Shown: positions 12,072 to 21,719 of the stretch, piece by piece
Position numbering within the stretch: the first letter of the stretch is position 1
How the letters are laid out: the number at the start of each line of letters is the position of its first letter
Source: Rhytidiadelphus loreus
Taxonomy: Eukaryota > Streptophyta > Bryopsida > Hypnales > Hylocomiaceae
Reading direction: 5' to 3'
DNA length: 64,000 nucleotides
Assembly: GCA_947034895.1 (NCBI GenBank)
Contig: OX344764.1
Span: 1,550,001 to 1,614,000, forward strand
Position numbers and translations under genes: made by a program
Notes under the pieces: model-generated
The model's database searches: none
Told to the model about the DNA's origin: nothing
Seen by the model: only the letters and a program-made list of their open reading frames with translations

Positions 12072-12357
12072 ATTTGTGTTTGATCCAAAAATAGATCCAA
12101 AGAGGACTCAAGACAAAACTAGTTGGATCAATATTTGTATTTATCTACTTATAGATGTTTTTACATTGATATATTTCATTGATTTTGTACACAGCTCCTC
12201 AGGAATAAAGTAAACATTGGTAATAGACAAGATTTTATGACCTCCTCCATCTTTGCATCATGCGTTTGATTCCGTTTTTTCCTGAGGAGAGGCGATGTGG
12301 AGTCTCAACTACAACTGCCTCAGATGTTGATTTGTTCTTGTAACTTGGGTCCCTTAA

Positions 12358-14332
12358 CCCCTCATTGTCAAAGGGGACCAGAAGTGTCCTCACATGGTTT
12401 CAAGTCTAATTCAAATTTTTTTACATTTTGCATCCAATGTCCAAATCCAATAAAACTTGTGGGAAATTTGAGGGTGATTGTAAGAAAGACTGAACAATTT
12501 TGGTAGCATTCTGCCAAAACTACAATTTTTTGCGCTCAGTACTATGAGTACTACAGTACTACGAAACAGAATAATCTCAATTGTTGATCTGAAAAATCAA
12601 CAGTCAATAGTAGTTTTGACTACTTATAAATATTGAAACAATACTATTTGAAAAAAATGACAGTTTGTCACAGAAAGTAGATAAAATTAAGTATAAATTA
12701 ATAATAATTAGAAAACCATGAATAGAATAATCTAAAAATTGGCCATAATTTGTAAAGACTTGATAGTGATTACATTTCACTCAAAACTAGAACTTGAAAC
12801 CATCATGAATGTTCGGAGCACTATGCGCAAAGGACCCCTATTTGTACGCATGTCGAGGACAAAAAATTGTGTTTTTTGGAATGCCCTTTGGTGGGCACAT
12901 GCTCATCTAGTGTAGAAATAGCCCAAAAAAAATTCAACTGAACATCATAATTTTTAGGTACTCTATAGTACTAAAAACTTCTAAACCGCAAAGTGCGATA
13001 AATTAGCTAAATTGACATTTAATTATAAAAATATTTTTCAAAATTTATGAAAAATAATAAATCTCATGCTTTCTGAGTTAAACATCTTCAATAAAAATTT
13101 CAATTCCATCGTCTTCATTTTCCAAAAGTTACAAATTGATGGCAACTCCGTCACTTCAATTGTGATACGAAATAGGACCGGTCTTTCTTGCAATCACCCT
13201 TGAGCTCTCTCTTCTAGTTTTTGTGGTAAAATTTTTAGATCAATATAAGATATACTAATTTCTTGAAAGTCAATCGAAGTTAATAGTTTTTAATTTGCGT
13301 TCACCAAACTACATTTGAAGGCATTAGATTTTTTTCAGGCCTCCCAGAGACCGTTTGAGGGTTGTTCCCCTTCATTGTTCCCCCATAGTGAAGGATAGAC
13401 AACTGTTAGAAAAAAAAATTCAATTTTTTTTTTAATTCTTCAAATGCATAAAGAAGTTGAAAATAAAATCCAAAAATGACCTACCAGCCTCTCGGCCATG
13501 TAGGACTATTGAGGTGTCGGGCCAGCAGTCACATTCCCTGTATTCTCACAGCATTGGAACCCATGGGCTCTCGGAAGCCCGAAAAACATCTAATGTTGCA
13601 ACTTTGGGGGCTTGTATCTCCTTCATCCAATGTTTGTTTTTAATAAACTTTATTGGGTTATAATCCCCTTAAAGTCTAGTTATTTCGCGAAAATTTCATG
13701 TCAATCCAAATTGTTTTGAATGTTTGGGAGCAATCTGAAGTTCAAAATCTCGACATCTTTGGATTACAGTGAACTTCAGCAGCTTGTTTCTTCTTCATAC
13801 AATGTTAGTTTCCAAGAAATGTTTTTGAAAAAGTTGTACATATTAGTCTAGTTTATGTGGTTAAAATTTCATATCAATCCAAGAAGTAATGAGTGACTGA
13901 GAATCATTTTAGGAGGAGGAGGTTCAGCATTAGATGTGTTTTTTGCAACTTTTCTTGCTATTTTTTTGACGTTTGAAAAACATTTTGCAAACATAATGAG
14001 TCAATTTCATAATATTTTCTTTGATTGATGTGTTTGTATGTGGTTTTGAATCACTTTATAGTTTAAAGTTTTTCCATATGAGTAGGTTTAGAAATTGAAT
14101 TTCTCCTCCAAATGTGTTTCTAGGAAAATTTTCAGCATCTTTTTTCAACACGAAAACATTACAATCTTCCATTCAACATGGTGAAATGACTCCAAATTTG
14201 ATTGACGTCATCTACAACATATACTCTACAAGATTGTACGGTTGAGATTACTATACCTTACACACATTTTGAACTATAATATTTCATAAGCAATGATGTT
14301 TTTGAACTCAAATAGTCGAAGGCAATGAGGGG
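12358..14332. mobile_element. TTAA-target element A (piggyBac-like ends)
   Basis: The 1,975-bp insert has ends CCCCTCATTG / CAATGAGGGG and is bounded on both sides by TTAA (12,354-12,357 and 14,333-14,336). The paralogous segment at 5,193-5,220 reads CCCTTAAATCATCC...CACTTTCTCC with a single TTAA, so this is a filled/empty pair showing a TTAA target duplication. The interior has no transposase and shares blocks, inverted, with the element at 22,307-24,156. TTAA targets and CCC-starting ends are the signature of the piggyBac superfamily; this assignment is inference. Confidence 0.8.
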
Positions 14333-15740
14333 TTAAATATTTGGCACTTTCTCCAAACAAGATTCCAATTGAGCCACTGATGCCACCTCTGTCTCTCAAT
14401 ATGACCTCCAAAGCTTCCTTATGCACCAAGTCCAAGGCCTCTACATAATGTCAATGCAAGAGAGTTTTGCAGTCATGGCATGTTTTGATTGGTTAAAAAG
14501 AGGTAGATTAAGACTGTTAATGCTCATTGCCTGCCTTGTAAAATTTTCAACAAGAGGATATGAAATAGAAATTTCATTGGTCTAGTAGTGAGAAATTTAA
14601 GAGAAATCTCTACTACTACCAACCGATATTACACTAGAAGAAACCTGTGTTTTAGGTTATGTTTTGTAATTTTTTAAAACGGATTTTAGGTGACGTCCAT
14701 TGCAATATACCCATGTATTTATGTCAACATTGATGTTATATTGAACGTATTGTTGACATAAAACATGGGTATGTTGCGATAGATGTCACCTAAAATCCGT
14801 TTCAAAAAATTACAAAACATACCCTAAAACATGAGTTTCTTATAGTGTTAACTTAGTGAGTGTGAATCCACCTAACATGATCTAAATGCATGAGACTTTT
14901 GTTGTCGTGGCATGTTTTAATTGGTTAAGCAATCAAAGAAGTCAAATAGCTCAACTCTCCAACATTGACATTATATCCGATAATTGCAAAATAGACCAAG
15001 TCATTAAGAATAATCGTAGGTTAGTATCAACCTTGCCGCCCTCGGCTAAATAGGTCCTAACCAATGATTATTCTTGAAAAGGTGGCTTATTTTGCAAATA
15101 CCTAATTGATCTTTTAGTAGATTTTGAATTGTTGGAGCTAGAAGATTGTTGATGCTTGTTGAAGACAAATTTCGTAATGAAATACAAACATTAGAGCAAC
15201 AACACATGTGAATCAAACTACATTTTCAATAAAACTTGTATTTTTCTTTGAATTGTTGCTTGACAAGACGTAGACCCTTTCTAGGCACTAAGTTTGAGTG
15301 TCCAATGAAAGTAGCTCAAAGAAATAGGGCAAAAGGTCAAAATACTTGAATCTAAATGTGAAGCCCTCAATGGTTTTTGTTTGATCCAAAAATAGGTCCA
15401 AGGAGGATTTGAGACGAAGTAGTTGGATTGATATTAGTATTTCTCTACTCAAATATGTTTTAGAAATTTTCTACTTTGGGGATCCAATTTATAATTTATA
15501 ACTTTACAACTTTGGGTTCTTGTTGGTAGTCAAAAGGAGATTCTTTTATTGGTAGAATGCATTTTTTGGAGATTGTATCCACTTCTTATGGAACAGCTAC
15601 AATACATCCAAGCTTCATCCCTCAACAAGGCCTTCTAAAACTTACTTTGCATCGTTGAAGACATCATGAAAAAGAATGATTCCTCTGAGTGGATCCCATC
15701 TAATGTTTGACTTTGAGGTGGAGCTGCTCTGAGTGTATTA
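14333..15740. repeat. second copy of the SABATH-unit downstream segment
   Basis: Paralogue of 5,200-6,345, starting CACTTTCTCCAAACAAG and ending with an exon-3 3'-flank remnant at 15,361-15,450. Bases 15,575-15,735 repeat the upstream segment of copy 3 (9,040-9,285; for example CAATACATCCAAGCTTCATCCC) with deletions. No gene is seen. Confidence 0.6.
14632..14847. mobile_element. CACTA-type MITE with TTA target duplication
   Basis: A near-perfect hairpin of 216 bp begins CACTAGAAGAAAC and ends GTTTCTTATAGTG. TTA precedes (14,629-14,631) and follows (14,848-14,850). The paralogous segment at about 5,450-5,465 reads ACCGGTATTAACTTAG with one TTA and no insert. CACT(A) ends and a 3-bp duplication fit the CACTA superfamily. 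Arms pair over about 95 bases each. Non-coding. Confidence 0.85.
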
Positions 15741-16190
15741 GAGCATCGCCACCAGTCACGGCAAGTGGTCTCGGCAACGGTACCCCAGCTTTGGCGTGCT
15801 ACAGTAGCGGTCAACAGCTCCCCACCAGCAACCCATCACATTAGAAATTCTACCGTCTCTCACGTCAGATGTACATTTGCACGGCATGGGAGGGTGTTTG
15901 TACAGGGCAGTATTACATTTCACGTTACTTGAGTCAACGTAGACTATTCCATTAATGAATGCCAATTTGGAAGCTGCGGAGAATGGTAGTGGGTGCTAGT
16001 GGTACAAAGGTGACAACCCTTGTAACATGGCGCCTTGGTGGCACTTGAAAAGTAGTGCTCAATCCAATTTTAACGGGTTGTTGGTGGGGAGAGGTGAGTG
16101 GTCACGGTACAATCACATCTCACGGGACTCCAAAGTCCTCGCCACATCTTGGTACAGTGGTCATTTGAAGGGCAACTGGTGGCGATGCTC
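15741..16190. mobile_element. Tourist/PIF-Harbinger-type MITE
   Basis: The 450-bp element begins GAGCATCGCCACCAGT and ends with the exact complement ACTGGTGGCGATGCTC, with TTA on both sides (15,738-15,740 and 16,191-16,193). The empty site is in the copy 3 upstream region near 9,285 (GAGTGTACTTGCATGCGCAGC). TTA duplication and GAGCATC-type ends are typical of plant Tourist/PIF-Harbinger MITEs. It lies just upstream of the copy 4 promoter. Confidence 0.85.
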
Positions 16191-16264
16191 TTAGCTTGCG
16201 CAGCAAGTATTTGCACAGCTTTTTGAGATTCAAAGTCACGCAGAGATGCTGGCTTTTACAGAAA

Positions 16265-16276
16265 TATATATAAAAA
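16265..16276 (+). promoter_or_regulatory. TATA-like box of SABATH copy 4 pseudogene
   Basis: TATATATAAAAA lies in the segment matching the copy 3 promoter. The downstream gene is broken, so any transcript would be non-coding or truncated. Confidence 0.4.
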
Positions 16277-17715
16277 CATGTTCACGACAAATCAAAGCTT
16301 TACAGAAGGGCCAAGATGCGATGTTCCTCTTGCTGATATTATAATTTTGGGGGGCTGTGTGTAAACGCGGTAACTGCAGGCAGTTGGTCTTCCATCCGCT
16401 TCAAATGAGCAGTTCGTGCAAATTACGTAAGTTATCTGCTTTTCTAACACTCTGACTCGTTGCTTCCGCATATTCTGGTTCTTGCCATCATGTTGCATGA
16501 GTGATAATAGGATGGATAGATAAGAATGACACCGTGGATGGCTTCAATGTACAGAAGAACTTCTGTAGAGTGTGGACTTCTCAAGCAAACAGCCTCTGTA
16601 AAGTGAGATTGTTCCTTCAGTCCCAGCTTGGAAGCACTGAAGATTTATAAAGTAAGTAAAAAAAGAAATGCAACTTTCATTGGATTTTGAATCAAAATGT
16701 CGGCTTGGATGCATTGAAGATGTAGAAAAAAACGAAAAAAACGAAAACGAAATTTTCATTGAATTTGGATTACAAATGTGAACGTGACGTCACTCCAAGA
16801 GCCTCACAGAATTGCAACCCATTAAAAAAATCTTCAAACCTCATGAATGCCGTACTCCTTCTCTGAAGGATAACCCCTCTAATGTAATATTCTCCTCGAG
16901 TCCTAGGACTATTACCTCCATTGTAGTTTGCAGCACTAACGAATTGCATGTACGTGACCTGTTTTAGCTATGGATGATGCAGCAGGTGGAGGTGAACTTT
17001 ATGGTGATACGATGACCAGACGTGGAGACGAAGAGAAAACGATGAAGGTTGCACGAGCCATAACTGGGATGGCGGCTGGCGATGGAGAGTTCAGCTACAA
17101 GAGAAACTCATCGATACAATCTCAGTCCTTAAATATTTTGAAGCCGATCGGAGAAAGAGATTCAGGATCTGGAATATATTGTTTAAGAACTGGAGCGGGA
17201 GCACGATTCGTAGTGGCTGACTTCGGATGCTCCGTGGGAGCGAATACTCCTCAATCTGCATAGATCTGCTACCGAAATGTGTGCCGAGCAAGGTCGAGCT
17301 GCAGTGCGAGGAAATCTCCTGACGAGGTGCAGTATTTCTTCTGTGACTTGCCTTCCAATGATTTCAACACTTTGTTCCTTCAAGTGCAGGAGTGGAGGAA
17401 AACGCAAACGAGCATGGAGGATTTCCATGTCACGGCAGTCCCGGGATCATTCCACAGACGCCTCTTTCCCAGGGGAAGTCTTCATGTCGCAATCTCTACC
17501 CTCGCGGTACAATGGATGTCACAGGTAACTTTGCTTGCAGTTTTTCAGTGTAACTGACGAATGTAGTTCCATTGTCAAATATACTGTTGGTGAACTATAA
17601 CAAACTGAATAAAATCGTCGCAGTAGACTTGAGTCAAGCTTTCTCATGCTTTCCGTGGCTATTGCTTCGTAGTCCACGTGCCTGATGAGGTGTTGGACCA
17701 ATCTTCACCCACTTA

Positions 17716-18140
17716 AGGTCGAAACACCCATAATCGTTCTGCAGCCCAATTCCATCACCAACTTTGGCCCCAATTCCACCTAAAATCCCCCCAACTCCCT
17801 TCCTTTTATGACAAAATCAAAGAACTCTATGACAAAATTAGGGATTTTTTGACAACAAGGGTTACGTGTCACTCCATTAATAGAGAATATCTAGTACTTG
17901 ATTAGGCGGTAATGGGTTGTATAGGGGACAATTTTGACCTCACTCTATAAGTGGTTTTGTAATTTCAGGACTGACCACTTCAAAAATTCACAAAAATTAT
18001 AATTTTAATCGGAAAATTATAATTCCACTTGGGTTTGATCTATGAAACAAAATCACACATGTAAAAAATATGTTCCCTTCTTGAAATTAACCCCAAGATA
18101 GTCAAATTGACAATCAAGGGGGTGATAGGTAGTTCTACCT
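17716..18140. mobile_element. 425-bp element with AGGTMGAA ends inserted in SABATH exon 2
   Basis: The insert runs from AGGTCGAAACACC to GGTAGTTCTACCT, flanked by TA at 17,714-17,715 and 18,141-18,142. Copies 1-3 have the unbroken exon (GCTTATAACAAGGGG). A related element lies inverted at 61,157-61,563 with the same ends and TA flanks. TA duplication suggests the Tc1/mariner superfamily; TTA (Harbinger) is also possible because the next base allows it. Non-coding. Confidence 0.75.
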
Positions 18141-18383
18141 TATAATAAGGGGAGAGTGTGGATACATGTTAATAAGAATGTTGCAACAGTGCAAATCTTC
18201 ACACAAATTGCAAGGCAAGATCTTCGTAATTTTTTGCTATCTCGAGCAAATGAAGTCATCCCTAGTGGTTTTGTTTTCTTCTCCGCTCTTGGTCGTGCAA
18301 ACAACCATCCACAAATTCAATGGCCCAAGGAGGTGGAGTATGTGGGGCCTTTTACTAAAGTCTTTGAGGCAACGTGGGAAGAA

Positions 18384-18526
18384 CATTAGATGAGATCCAA
18401 GGGGGGCTGCAAGGCCGTTTCAGGCATGTTCCTAGTTTCGTTCCCCTAAGCCTCATCGAACGTCAATGTTGGAAAAAAAAATTTCAAAATTCTTAAAATG
18501 AAAAACAAAGTTTTAAACATCCAATG
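18384..18526. mobile_element. 143-bp CATTAGATG-family MITE in SABATH exon 2
   Basis: It begins CATTAGATGAGATCC and ends CATCCAATG. Intact copies read GAAGAACTTGTCATTGAG; here the sequence is GAAGAA, the insert, then CTTGTCATTCAG, so no base of the target is duplicated. The interior is related (in opposite orientation) to the right part of 4,076-4,358. Confidence 0.75.
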
Positions 18527-18899
18527 CTTGTCATTCAGGTATTTTCTAATTCACTCAAGTCAATTTCAAAACTCGCTAATTGTAATTGTCTCTACTGCAA
18601 ATAGAACTAAATGAATAATTTTCATAAGTATCTTTCTATAAATGGTATATAAAGGATGCCAACGACCAAGCACTTACTAATATTTGAAGTAGGGTTGTCA
18701 TATCGGACGGGTCGGTGTGATTGGACGAGACGGACAGACAGGCGAACCAGACCGGACAAACGGACACTCCCGACGCTCCCGACGCCTTTCATTTTTGAAG
18801 CCACGGAAATTTTCCAAGTGACAGGTCGCTTCCACACTACCTGTCCACGCTGGAATCAGGGTGGGGACGTCATAGTAAGGGTGTGGACGCAAATCGTCA

Positions 18900-19150
18900 A
18901 GGCTTGGATGCGAACGGTCAGGGCGGGGACTTCAACGTGTCAGGGCTGGGACTTAAGGTCAGGGCCGGGACTTAAACATGCCAAGGCGGGGACTTCAACG
19001 TATCAGGGCAGGGACTTCAACATTTTAAAGCGGGGACTTCAACGTGTCAAAGCAAGGACTTCAACATGTCAGGGCGAGGACTTCAACGTGTCAGGGCGGG
19101 GACTTCAACTTGTTAAGGTGGGGACTTAAACATGTCAAGGCGCGGACCTA
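18900..19150 (+). repeat. left array of about 21-bp G-rich units in hAT-like element
   Basis: About ten imperfect units of the type GGGACTTCAACGTGTCAGG follow one another. The period is close to 21 bases, which leaves an open frame (18,656-19,129) that is repeat-derived and not considered a gene. Such subterminal arrays can bind hAT transposase. Confidence 0.75.
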
Positions 19151-19555
19151 AGATTAGGGCTCGCACCTTAGTCTTTCAACAAAGTAGGCAGGCCTTTCAA
19201 ATGCACTTGGGCATGGATTCTTCCTTTCTATAGAGAGTGGGAAACCATTAATTACAGCAAGCTGTTATTATCAATTCGGAGAATATCTTTAAGTGTATGA
19301 AAGTCAAATGCCTACATTAAGAGTTCTACCTTTTAAGATTTGCACTTGACTTCATGGAACAACATTTTTCCTTTCTTGTGGCGGAACTTCTCATTCTTTA
19401 CCTCCTCAAATACTTGAAATCTAGTCCGAACATAAAAAATAAAAATAAAAATCTTGGGAAGTTCATTCATTAAAATATATTGAATGATGGAAACTTTGAA
19501 CACAAAATTCTTTGATGTTCATATTTTCTCACCACTAGAGCGGATGATTATTTTG

Positions 19556-19593
19556 GGTTTAGGGTTTAGGGTTTTAGGGTTTAGGGTTTAGAA
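19556..19593 (+). repeat. interstitial telomere-like run
   Basis: Several tandem copies of TTTAGGG (with one TTTTAGGG) form a short run inside the hAT-like element. TTTAGGG is the usual land-plant telomere unit. Shorter runs lie near 2,502-2,525 and 60,067-60,082. Confidence 0.8.
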
Positions 19594-19879
19594 TTTAGGG
19601 GGATAATTGCTACATAGGATTCTTTTTTAATTGAAGTTACAAATTATATTCTTTTGGATACATGACGGAGGTTGAATTTTTTTGGATAATTAAAACAAGG
19701 GATTCTTTTTAAATTGAAGTTACAAGTGATATTTTTTTAGATTGATGTTCAAGGGTGAATTTTTTTAGATAATTGGTACAAGGGATTCTTTTTTAATTGA
19801 AGTTACAAGTTGTATTCTTTTGGATACATGTTCAACGATGAAATTAAAGAGATTATTGCTACATGGGATTCATTTTTAA

Positions 19880-20798
19880 CCCCTAAAGGACCATTGTCCC
19901 CTTCGGGGACAAAATGGATTTTGGGCAAGTTCCTATGATCTCAATTTTCAGTGAATTTTTTTGAAACTTTCTCATAAGATAGGAAAATTTATGAGCTTCG
20001 TGGGAATATAAATTTTATTTCAATTGGTGCCCAGGAGCAAAAGTTATGGCATCTTAAACTTAATTTTCACGTCACCAAGTGGAAAAATAAATCTACAAAT
20101 ATTTGAAATTAATTTTTTAATTTTTTTCTTCTTAAAGATCATATTTTTGTCTACATATAAATCTTTGATTCATTCCATTTGGATTAGTAATGTGAAAGTT
20201 ATAAACAATCTTGTTTTTCGGGCAATTTGAGAATCTTCTTGAAAAAATAACTTATAGGATTCAATTCTAAATGCAATTTTCACAATTTTTCAACAAAAAT
20301 TGTTTGACAAGGTTAAGTTTTCCAATTAGAACAGTCTCACCATTGAGATTATTGTGTTTCAATCCCATTTTAGAGCTATTAACGATTTAGTTTTTCTTTC
20401 AATCTTGGACCTACTTTTATTGAACAATTTTTTAAAGAATGAAAATCAATCGCGTATTTTTTTAATTTTTTTTTAGACTTTCAACTCAATTCTTCAACAC
20501 AAAAAAATTTAAATTCAAGGTCCATGGTGTAAATTCTTTCCCCAAGTGGCATTCGAAGTCATCTGAAATTACAGGCTAGTGTTCAAAAAAACTTTCTTTT
20601 TTCAACTTTGAATGTTAATATCTTCTAATCTGTACGGTCAAACTCCATGAAATCTTTACTACATGATACTAGACTAGTAAAGTACAAGATCCTACAATTG
20701 GATTCTAAAAAAAGTTTTTGTTTTTTTTGGATGAATGCAGCAAAAATTGGCAATTTTGAGTAGTTTTTGACAGAAGAACGGCCTTGGTCCTTTAGGGG
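19880..20798. mobile_element. TTAA-target element F, nested in hAT-like element
   Basis: The 919-bp element has a perfect 14-bp inverted terminus CCCCTAAAGGACCA / TGGTCCTTTAGGGG. TTAA lies at the left (19,876-19,879) and CTAA, a one-base change, at the right. No coding sequence. Immediately inside the left end is a small CCCCTTCGGGG stem. Confidence 0.75.
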
Positions 20799-20959
20799 CT
20801 AATTCAACTTAGAAGTTATATTTTTTTGTATGCATATGTAAATCATATTTTTATAGATTCATCCTAAATGTTAATGGATTCATGTTATTTCTAGAGAGAC
20901 AAGAACGCATTGTCATGAAAATCTTTTGGTGAAAATGGTTGGCAATCCTAAATAAGGGC

Positions 20960-21275
20960 CATTAGGGCGTGGACATAGGGCATGGACGTGAGGAGTGACA
21001 ATTCACCCTTCAAGAACTCTAGGGCGCGCACCTAATTAAGGGACGTTAGGGCGTGGACTTAAAGTCAGGGGGCGGACTTAACGTCAAGATCGGGACTTAA
21101 ACGTGCCAAGGCGAGGACTTAAACGTGTCAGGGCGGGGACTTAAACGTGTCAAGGTGGGGACTTAAGGTCAGGTCCGGGACTTAAGGTCAGGGCGGGGAC
21201 TTAAACGTGTCAGGGCCGGGACTTAAACGTATCAAGGCCAGGACTTAAGATCAAGGCGGGGACTTAAGCCTGTCT
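20960..21275 (+). repeat. right array of G-rich units in hAT-like element
   Basis: About a dozen units related to GGGACTTAAACGTGTCAGG lie in the same orientation as the left array, so the two arrays are direct and not mirror images. Unit variants (TTAAGGTCAGGG, TTAAACGTGTCAAGG) are mixed. Confidence 0.75.
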
Positions 21276-21589
21276 GAATGACGTCTGCACCTTATCTTAT
21301 GTCAATACTCATAGTTTTTGTCTGTGCCCCTACCGATTCCGTCCGCATCTAATGTCATGCCTACGCCACGTTGCAACGATGTGGCAGCCATGTCGCCTAT
21401 TTTTTCTTTATAAAATTGTCAACTATTTGTTCATTGTATCGGACGGGCGGGACCTCTATCGGATGGACGGATGAACTGGGCATCCGCCCACTATAACAAC
21501 CCTGATTTGAAGTCACATATTATTGCTCAATGAAGGGGTGAGTGTTACTTAGACTCATGTGAAGAATAACAAGGCATTTCTTGGGAAGT

Positions 21590-21682
21590 ATCATATTTCA
21601 ACATGAAAATTTACACACATCCTAAAATTTTTGAAACAAAAAATTTGGGAGAATGTGTGTGAAGTTTCATATTGAAATATAA
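21590..21682. repeat. foldback hairpin
   Basis: Two arms of about 44 bases (CATATTTCAACATGAAAAT... and its imperfect complement ...TTTCATATTGAAATATA) face each other across about five bases. It lies in intron 2 of SABATH copy 4, between the hAT-like element and the next insertion. Probably a small MITE or its remnant. Confidence 0.55.
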
Positions 21683-21719
21683 TCCCACCCACCCCCGATA
21701 ACACCCTGTCATTCTACCT

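Larger units (their letters stand above)
18690..21504. mobile_element. hAT-like non-autonomous element with internal G-rich repeat arrays
   Basis: The 2,815-bp element starts TAGGGTTGTCATATCGGACGG and ends ATAACAACCCTG, and is flanked by the exact 8-bp duplication ATTTGAAG (18,682-18,689 and 21,505-21,512). Paralogous units read ..CTTTAAGTCATATATTATTG with no insert. An 8-bp duplication and (T/C)AGGG ends define hAT. No transposase is seen. It carries two arrays of GGGACTTAAACGTGTCAGGGCG-like units near its ends, a telomere-like run, and a nested TTAA element at 19,880-20,798. Confidence 0.85.

Noticed and set aside
15691..15710. CATCTAATG as a fourth member of the CATTAGATG family
   Set aside because: Only one short end is seen and the paralogue has a similar native sequence (CATCAGTCATGTTTGAC).
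18656..19129. 157-codon open frame on the + strand
   Set aside because: It is produced by a G-rich tandem repeat with a period divisible by three inside the hAT-like element; no domain and no start context.
18900..21275. Repeat arrays considered as a CRISPR
   Set aside because: Units follow one another without unique spacers, and the DNA is eukaryotic.
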